The translations under genes were made by a program, and so were the position numbers. DNA of 64,000 bases from Gnetum montanum (taxonomy: Eukaryota; Streptophyta; Gnetopsida; Gnetales; Gnetaceae). Below are positions 56,902 through 64,000 of this stretch, piece by piece. Each line of letters opens with the position of its first letter. Position 1 is the stretch's first letter. The notes beneath the pieces are model-generated. The model ran no database searches. It was not told where the DNA came from and worked only from the letters and a program-made list of their open reading frames with translations. The stretch lies in assembly GCA_015680685.1 (NCBI GenBank), contig MNCI01004927.1:381-64380 (forward strand), given 5' to 3'.

Positions 56902-57923
56902 TGATGAGACGTAATTCGCATGAGCTGCGATATCGCGGTCTGTCGTCATATTTATAAATAAGAGGTGGCTCTCCCTTGTTTTTCCATCCTGAGTTAGAAG
57001 TAGGGAAACTCTGGCAGTTTGATCACTCTAGAGATAGAATATTTTCCATGTGCCCGCAGTAGGAGTCCTAAAGAGAACAGATCTTTATTCGAGCAACATT
57101 GTACCTAAACACAAGTTGTGTACGGCAATAAAGATGAACTTCCTAGATAAACCTTATAGTGCATGGAATAGGATTTTATTTATTGTTTTCTCTCTCACCC
57201 TTAAACTCCTAGAATGCAGTATGAGTACGACTTGATTACGAGCATCTAAGGATGTGTACAGTTAGTCAAGGAATCGGCAGCTCATCGCATGTGGTATGAG
57301 TATGACTTGATTACAAGCATCTAGTGTGACTACTTGGTAACCCAGTGGCATATCCAGGATCTACGCTTGGTAATCCCAATGGTAGTCCCAGATGTGTACG
57401 GTTAGTCAAGGAATTGGTTGCTCATCGCACTTAGGCTAGATAGATTCTCTCAACCGTTTCCTCCTAGTTAGGTACCTTAGTACGACCACTTCAAGCACGT
57501 GCGTTACGCGTGGTGATCCTAGTGACGATTAGCATTTGGTAGCCACGGTTGCATCGGTTCAAGGTCTGTATGGTAAGTGGGAACTGATGTTGACGCTAGG
57601 TTAATTTAGAATTAGTCATTAGTTAGAGTTAGTTAGTTTCNACTAGGTTAATTTAGAATTAGTCATTAGTTAGAGTTAGTTAGTTTCTCAACCCTTCACC
57701 TCGATAGCATAGGAGAAAAACATAAAGAGATATAAAAATCATATACCTCGGACTTACTTAACCATACACCGTGACAACTACAAGTAAGTCTGGGAAGACA
57801 ACGAATGATTAACCCCAAGTGTTCCATGGGGTGTGTAGGAACTTAGTCTGCGGAGTTTGACCGGATCGCATGTGCTATGTTCATTTCATATGGTTGAGTG
57901 TAGGGGTACCTCGCCACTCATCA
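56902..57923 (+). repeat. Element E 3' LTR (1022 bp, includes a join artefact)
   Basis: One palindrome unit at 56927-56936, TATA box at 56953-56960. A run of about 45 bases before the N at 57641 is repeated exactly after it, which looks like an unmerged contig overlap and lengthens the LTR. Ends CTCGCCACTCATCA. Confidence 0.85.
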
Positions 57924-57928
57924 ATGTT

Positions 57929-58130
57929 GTAAAGCAAAAATCTGGAAAAATAATAAAGTGTAAAACAAAAATGGTATAAAATTAAAGTGTAAAATGAAAA
58001 AGTGTAAAAATAACAAAGTGTAAAATAAAAATCTAGAAAAACTAAGGAGCCACTTATATAGTTAACATGGATTGCCGTCTCCCCCATGACTAAGTTGAAA
58101 GGAAGAGATTTAAAATATTGAGTGAGGTCA
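57929..58130 (-). other. Element D noncoding spacer, second part
   Basis: Continuation of D after E, AT-rich with repeated AAAGTGTAAAA words, ending at the internal polypurine-like site (58076-58090, minus CATGGGGGAGACGGC). Confidence 0.7.
58076..58090 (-). promoter_or_regulatory. Internal polypurine-tract-like site
   Basis: The minus strand reads CATGGGGGAGACGGC directly after the integrase end. Same position as in A. Confidence 0.45.
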
Positions 58131-58139
58131 TCCATCTAA

Positions 58140-59335
58140 GGAAGCGTTGCATGCACTAGCTTATGTGGGCTCATGAAAAGGTTTCATTTGTTGCATGTTG
58201 GCCAATTGCTTTTTTTTTCAGGCTTTTAGGTTTGTAGATAAACATGGCCTCAAAAGGAAAGGTTTCATAAATGATATAAGGGCCTTCGCACAACATCTGG
58301 AACTTTGTTTGTCGAGGTACGTATGTGGGGTTTTAGTAGAGAACCTTGTCTCCAAGTTGAAATTTAATTTTTTCTTATTCTAAGGTCATGGTGTTATTTA
58401 CTGAATGCTTTGTACACTTCATTCAAGGATAGGGCCACTAATCGATTCTCATCTAGCATGTTAAGGTTGATCAATCTCTCTTTTTATGTTAGGTTGAGGT
58501 CAAGTTCAAGGTCACAAGTTGTTAAAAGTGTACAGAGCTCAGATTGAATTGGAAGAGTTGGTAATTTTTGATACACTAGCTCATAGGAAGAGTAGCCTAT
58601 AGGGAGTTTCCATGTTGAGTGGTATTCCTAGAGGGCATCATTAAGTTTTGTGCTAGAGTCTCTCCAATATTTGCTAATTGTTCTTTTTAATATTTTTATG
58701 ATCTCCTTATTGGTAACCTCTTCTTGACTATTGGATTGGGGGTGGTAGGTTGCTATTAATTTATGTTCAACCCCTAGGTGTTGTATGAGCTTGCGAAAAG
58801 TAGCACCTTAAAATGAGTACCATTGTTAGACATTAGTGCATGTGGCACTCCAAACTTGTTTACAACATTTTTTTATAAACCAAGCAGCAGTGGAAGATGT
58901 ACAGTCAATGATGGCTATAGCTTCTGACCATTTCGTATAATAGTCAACAATGACAATTATGTATGTCTTTTCATTTGACATGGGTGTGATGGGACCCATG
59001 AAGTCTATGCCCCAAATGTTGAAGGATTCTAGTAGTTGGATCCACTATTGAGGTCCCTTCATTTGAGCAGTCATCCCACCATCTCGTTGATAGTGTTCAC
59101 AAGAGTGGATGAATTAGTGGACATCCTTGAAGAGTGTTGGCCAATAATACCCTACCATTAGGATTTTAATTACCATGTGTCTTTCTACATAGTGGCCCCC
59201 ACAAGGACCCTTGTGAGCATCTTAGAGAACATGCAGTTGGTTAGCATTAGGAACACACTAATGAACTAGGCCATTAGTGCACATCTTGTAAAGGTGTCCA
59301 TTAATCTCCATGAAGTGTTTAGCTAAATGGAGAAA
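58140..59335 (-). pseudogene. Element D integrase
   Basis: The minus strand gives the zinc domain around 59220-59090, then FNIWGIDFMGPITPM (first Asp at 59003-59005), TYIIVIVDYYTKWSEAIA, DCTSSTAAWF, then SNNGTHF where SDNGTHF is expected (catalytic Asp to Asn), then QEEVTNKEI (Glu kept), and the conserved end KVKPFHEPT-like to about 58170. Frameshifts occur near 58880 and several stops are present. With its second catalytic Asp lost, this integrase would be inactive even without the stops. Confidence 0.8.
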
Positions 59336-60880
59336 CTATTGTTTCTTCTGGTGGTCTAACTCTTGTGGCATTTCTTGAGTGAGAAGATAAGTGAGGATGC
59401 CATCATACCATTTTGGTTCAGTGGGCACTTGTTCATTTATTGCAATGACAAAGAGGAGTTCATTAGGAAATTGATTAGAGAGTGGGCTCTCATCGTCTTT
59501 GTTGTTCCATTGTAATTGAGACAAGTGATTAGTAACCACATTCTCAGTTCCCTTTCGATTTACCATTGTAAGATTGAACTTGTGCAAGATCACTAGCCAC
59601 TATATAACATAGGGGCTCACTATTGGTTTATTCATCAGGAAGCAATGGCACCATGGTCAGTGTGCATAAACACTTTATATCCAAGCACATAGTGCTTGAA
59701 CTTCTCTAAAGCATACACCATGGGCATCAGCTCTTTCTCCATTATGGTGTAATTAAGCTGTGCACCCACAATGCTTTGGCTTGTACAATGAATGTAATAT
59801 GGATGTTTTTGATCATCTAATTACATAAGCATAACTCCCAAGGCATAGTTTGATGCATTTATCATAATGTGAAATGGTTAGGACCAATCAGGTACTCGTA
59901 GAATTGGTGTCTCTACAAGCTTCTCCTTAAGCTACTGGAATGTCTTTTTGCATTCCTTAGTCTACATGAATGGAGCATCTTTCTTTATGAGCTTAACCAA
60001 TGATTTAATGATCTTAGAGAAATTCTCTATGAATTGCCAATAGTAGCCCATGTGTCCAAGGAATGACTGGACATCTTTAATGGTTTCTGGTTGATGGGTT
60101 ATTCCTTGAATGAACCAAATCTTTTCAAGGTCTAGTTGAATCTTTACTCGAGAAATTCTATGCCCCAACATAATGCCCTCCTAGATCATTAGATGGTACT
60201 TTTGCTAATTAAGCCAAAGATTAGTCTCCATGCACATTTTAAGCACTTTCTTAAAGCATTCCAAGGCTTTCTTAAATGTATTGCCATAGGTGGAGAAGTC
60301 ATCCATGAAGACTTTCACCCTGCTACTAATTTCCTATTGAAAAATCCTTAGGACCAAGCGTTGGAAAGTTATAGGCGCATTGCATAGACCAAAGGGCATC
60401 TTACGATATGCAAAAGTTTCCCAAGGACTTTTGAATGTTATTTTGGCCTGTTCATTGGATGCGATCTAAATTTGGTTATAACCAGTCTAACCATCTAGAA
60501 AGCTATAATAGTAATGTCCAAAAATAGTGTTCAACAGTTAGTCCACAAATGGCAATGGAAAATGATCTTTGAATGTCATCATGTTTCATAGCCTGAAATC
60601 AATACAGACCTACCACTTGCCATCTTTCATTGGCACAATTACAAGTGGCCTAACCCACTCGCTATCTATAATTGGATAGATGAACCTTGCCTTGAGGAGT
60701 TGTTCAATTTCCTCTTTGATGATCTATTTCAATTTAAAGTTCAACTGTCACTGTGACTGCCTCTTTTGCTTCATGGTTGGATCAGTATAGATGTGATGGT
60801 GGCATATCCTAGGATCCATCCCTATGACTTCAAGATATAACCAAGAAAAGACTATTGGCCATTTGTTGACCACCTTCAAC
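59335..60880 (-). pseudogene. Element D reverse transcriptase and RNase H
   Basis: Minus strand, in order: DPTMKQKRQ (start of RT, about 60790), LLKARFIYPIIDSEWVRP, VPMKDGK, YYSFLDG, YNQI, TFAYRKMPFGLCNAPITFQR, the catalytic VFMDDFSTYG (around 60298-60309), LGHRISRVKIQLDLEK (open 60171-59962), SFLGHMGYYWQFIENFSKI, then RNase H with INASNYALGVML, EKELMPMVYALEKFKHYVLG, HTDHGA, and the linker KFNLTMVNRKGTENVVTNHL (open 59593-59336). The VFMDDFS-x-YG form fits Athila/Tat-type plant gypsy elements. It makes and processes element cDNA. Stops are scattered through it but all key motifs are recognisable. Confidence 0.85.
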
Positions 60881-61269
60881 AACATCCTTCTCTACTTAGG
60901 AGTAAGGTTAGCATTGATTATCACTTACCATTTTTTAGAAATGCATATTCCATGTTGGTAGCTAGAGTTTTCAACTTTATGGGATCTTGTTCAAAACTAT
61001 TAGGGCTTTCCAACTCTCTCCAATTAATATCGTTAGGTTCATCATTGGAGAGTTGGCAATGAAGTTGCTCCAGTTCATCCATGTCTTCAACATAGGCACA
61101 ATTTAGCCTCTTAGTAGGTTCCATGCAAAGTGTGCTACTTTCAAAATCAATTGTTAACCATTGGGTGCCCTCCTATTTTGTGGCTACTATGTATAGGAAC
61201 TTTTAAATTTTAGATTTATCTGCACACTGTCTACATGCTTTGATTGTTATGCTTTTGATAGACTAGAGT

Positions 61270-61670
61270 TTCTACACATAGTTACATATGGTATCATTGT
61301 ATGTCATGCATGGGACTCTCTTCTTCTCGATCTTTCTAAATGCATTTTCCTTGGAAATCTCCAAGGAAAGATCTCTGATGCCCATTTTTGCATCAATAAT
61401 TCTGACCCAAGCCCTTCCCATAATGATTAGAAATTCCCCCTTGCAATTGTTAACTTTGATCACCAAGAAATTACTTGGATACAACATCCCATAGACAGTG
61501 GTCATAATGTCCTCCACTAATCCCAAGGGAATAGTGATGGATTGATTTGCCAATTCTAAATGGATATTGCTCTTCCTCAAAGGAGGTGGGTTCTAGGCAT
61601 TGTACATTTTATGAGAAATTAGATTAACACCAAAACCTTAATCAAGAAAAGTCTTGCATGGGTCATTTCT
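61270..61670 (-). pseudogene. Element D aspartic protease
   Basis: The active-site region (about 61650) reads FLD-x-GFGVNLIS with an in-frame stop beside it. The open piece 61580-61272 (102 codons) reads SNIHLELANQSITIPLGLV, FLVIKVNNCKGEFLIIMGRA and IEKKRVPCMTYND, collinear with B and E. The point where A's deletion begins corresponds to CTAAT on the minus strand at about 61618-61622. Confidence 0.8.
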
Positions 61671-61899
61671 AGTAATCTACAAGTATATGAGAGGACTTCT
61701 AGGATTAGCTCTTTTCCTAGAAAGGTTTCTAGTGTTGATCCAATCAAATATAGTGTGGGTTAACATGACTGTGTGGATCTTGCAAGGTATTTGGTTTGAA
61801 GGGCTCTCAACAGGAATGAATGTAGAGGATGAAGAAGACACAAGGTGACCAGTAGCATAAGTCAGTGAGGGCTTTGTAGGGATTTTGATTTAGAAGAAT

Positions 61900-64000
61900 G
61901 GTCTTTTACAAGATCTAGGTTCCAAACCACTTGGCTAAGGAGCCAATTATAAGTTAATAGTCCTGGTAGTGGTACGTTGCTACAGCTACGCTGGAATTTC
62001 ACCCTACATGGATGGAGTAGGCGGTAATTGGGTTGATGGTGTATGAATATGTGCTGAAGGATGAGAAGGGTGATAAGCATATGGGGATTCCCCTCTAAGA
62101 GATAGAGAATGAGTTTTGTAAAACTCTCGAGCGTAGTAGTGATGCTCTAAAGAAGCATGACTAGAAGATTCACATGGAGACATGGGTTGTTGAACATAGT
62201 ACCCATAATAATCTAGCTACTATAAGGGTATTGCTACCTTGGTGGTGGCATCCCCCATGATTGTGGGTGCCACCACTGATGGTACTACTCATACGGTTGT
62301 GGTGGAGCTCCACTTGGATAATAAGCTTATTGTTGTTGGTGGAACTACTTTGGGTTTCCTTGAGGATAAGGTAACCTTCTGGGTGCTTGCCTTCATGTGA
62401 GTCTAAGATTTAGAGCATACACCCTAGATTCCTATAAGTGCGACACAATAAGACAACATCCCTTAAGATGTTTATATTAGTAGATATCACATCCATCATC
62501 ATCATCGGACTCTGACTCCACAACCTCTTCTACTATAGTAGCTTTTCCTTTACCCCTTTGGTAGGCATGTTCAGCTTTTTTTCTTCTGTTGCAATCACAA
62601 TCACTACCTTATTCTTTCGATTCTTTTACAATTTTCAAAGTAATTTGAAATTTTTTATCCAAAGATTTCCACATTTTTTGAACCTTAGCCAAAATTTCAA
62701 ACATAAATTTTTGAATTGGCAAGGTTTTTTATTGCACCACTTTATCAAGTGGTACCTCCCCCTCACCATCATAGAATTGGACCTCCCTTTTTCTAATGGA
62801 AGGGTCTTGTTTATACTCATTAGCACTCTTTCGTTTTCTCAACTCACCTTCTTCTTTTGTAATATGCTTAATTAGCCTTGGAATCTAATGGGCTCTTAGT
62901 TCTGACAATCTCCCTTAGGCATATATCCCAAGAGTTCTCCTCATTTTTGATTGGAGCCCATTTATGATATGGTGAAGCTACACTTATTGAGAATAACCAT
63001 GGCTAGGAAATCTATGAAAAAGGGCATAATACCTACCCATGGTTGCATCCAAGGGTTCATGTGTTCCTTATCATTAGCCTTAGATTTGCTTTCTCAAATT
63101 GGACACTTTGGAGTATGTCTGATATTTTTCATTGAACAGCTCAAGCATCGTACTTCATCTGCAAATTGATTGTGGTACCAACTTTCTATTTCTTTTATGA
63201 GTGTCCTCGGGAACAGCTTATGTTTCTACCAATCATTTTCTATGTTTTGCAAGGCACATGCATCATGAAAGGCTTGAATATGGGTCTATGAATCTAAGTT
63301 ATATCACTCTTTAAATCTGAGGATATTGTTCAAATCCAACGTCTTGATTCTGCTATCTTTTACATGCTTGGTTGAAATTTTAACTATCTTTACAATGTTC
63401 AACATGCTTCGAGTTGCTAGAAAAGGCTCATCATTGTCATAATTTCGATGATGGCTATGATGTCCTCTACTACTCCTTTGTTCATGGCAGAGCCTATGAT
63501 CGTTGTCCCATTGTTCACCTCCATCATGGTTTTGTTCCCTACTATTTTGATCAGATTCAAAGGAGGAAGAAGAAGATGTAGATGAAGAGGATGAAGAGGA
63601 AGGAGGACTGTCATGATGACGATATCTACCACCTACTCTTTGCTTGTCGTGGCCACAATCATCAAACTCCCTATCATCATGATGCTTGCTCGAGCCTATG
63701 CCTTGACTCCCACTTTTGCTGGAACCCAGATTGTTGATAATGGATTGCAGATTCAGGTTCAAGCTCCCTTCACTAAAGTTAGGGGGTGGAGAATCTTTAC
63801 GTTGAATACCCCTAGAGGGAGGATCCTCATTGTCATTTTGGTTTAGTAGGAACAAGGGGTTAGTGAACAGTTTCTTCTTCACAGCTTCATGGTGCTCTTC
63901 CTAGTTTCAATCTCTTTTGCATTGTGTTTTTTTGGGATGGTAGTTTTGATAGTCATGGTCCTACACAAGGTATTCATCATGGAGATCATGGATGCCCAAC
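61900..64000 (-). pseudogene. Element D gag, running off the right edge
   Basis: The minus strand from the edge: a 192-codon open piece (63882-63304) with DNEDPPSRGI, LNLQSIINNLGSSKSGS, a Ser-rich run, HEQRSSRGHHSHHRNYDNDE and TRSMLNIVKIVKISTKH, matching A and E. Then come the capsid-like helical part, an acidic region and the knuckle (CDIY-x-YKHLKGCC, about 62450-62490, one stop inside and its second Cys changed to Tyr). The Gln/Pro/Tyr-rich tail ends at about 61950. Roughly the first 200 bp of gag are off the window. Confidence 0.75.

Larger units (their letters stand above)
50810..57923 (+). mobile_element. Element E: gag-protease non-autonomous element inside D
   Basis: Plus-strand LTR element flanked by a perfect target duplication ATGTT (50805-50809 and 57924-57928). 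The flanking D sequence rejoins into the run seen uninterrupted in A, which confirms a clean insertion. LTRs are 50810-51717 and 56902-57923. Interior: tRNA-Asp-type primer site, gag, protease, internal polypurine-like site, noncoding 3' region, polypurine tract. There is no RT, RNase H, integrase or ORF3. LTRs differ at roughly 7 percent over 215 bases compared by eye. Four N bases in or near its 3' part signal assembly joins. Confidence 0.9.
44846..64000 (-). mobile_element. Element D: Athila/Tat-like gypsy element, split by E
   Basis: Minus-strand relative of A. The 3' LTR is 44846-45724. The interior runs from 45725 to the right edge, interrupted by element E at 50810-57923. In element order from the right: gag (from the edge), protease, RT, RNase H, integrase, internal polypurine-like site, noncoding spacer, ORF3, polypurine tract, LTR. 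Its right edge matches A at about 7742, so only about 200 bp of gag, the primer site and the 5' LTR lie off the window. This is the most complete pol of the family here, although full of stops. Confidence 0.85.

Overview
This window looks like repeat-rich intergenic DNA from a large-genome land plant. It is AT-rich, carries nested and heavily decayed Ty3/gypsy LTR retrotransposons, and I could not recognise any intact host gene. The lineage (possibly a gymnosperm) is an inference from repeat content and decay, not a demonstrated identification. Almost every coding stretch is broken by stops and frameshifts, many of the C-to-T / G-to-A type expected of methylated transposons.

Layout. 1-270: end of an LTR whose body lies off the left edge, with a GCGATATCGC palindrome array. 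271-3480: minus-strand gag-only gypsy remnant with a Met-tRNA-type primer site and a 33-bp minisatellite. 3500-4870: LINE reverse-transcriptase remnant. 6487-17385: element A (plus), an Athila/Tat-like gypsy element with a tRNA-Asp-type primer site, gag, integrase and an extra 3' ORF, but with RT and RNase H deleted. 19291-27320: element B (minus), complete with target duplication ATGGG, coding only gag and protease, with a solo LTR inside its gag. 29919-32031: two more related solo LTRs. 33641-38507: a GC-richer, transposon-poor stretch holding small duplications and hairpins. 38513-41315: element F, a LARD-like LTR element with 1.2-kb LTRs, a 404-bp core and target duplication ATCTC. 42431-44845: element C, a different gypsy pol remnant (minus). 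44846 to beyond 64000: element D (minus), relative of A, with gag, protease, RT, RNase H, integrase and the 3' ORF. D is split at 50810-57923 by element E (plus), a second gag-protease-only element with target duplication ATGTT.

How it fits together. A and D look like (formerly) autonomous members of one gypsy family. B and E share their gag, protease, primer site, LTR ends and a conserved 3' noncoding block, but carry no RT, RNase H, integrase or 3' ORF. They look like a non-autonomous gag-protease subfamily that borrowed polymerase and integrase from A/D-type elements. B and E LTRs carry arrays of a near-perfect 10-bp palindrome directly upstream of the TATA box; its copy number differs strongly between the two LTRs of the same element (1 versus 8 in B, 4 versus 1 in E). 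A and D carry an unrelated 3' ORF in the env position, resembling the plant 'putative transposon protein' domain plus a coiled coil. Single N bases at 56027, 56438, 56497 and 57641 mark suspicious assembly joins in E.
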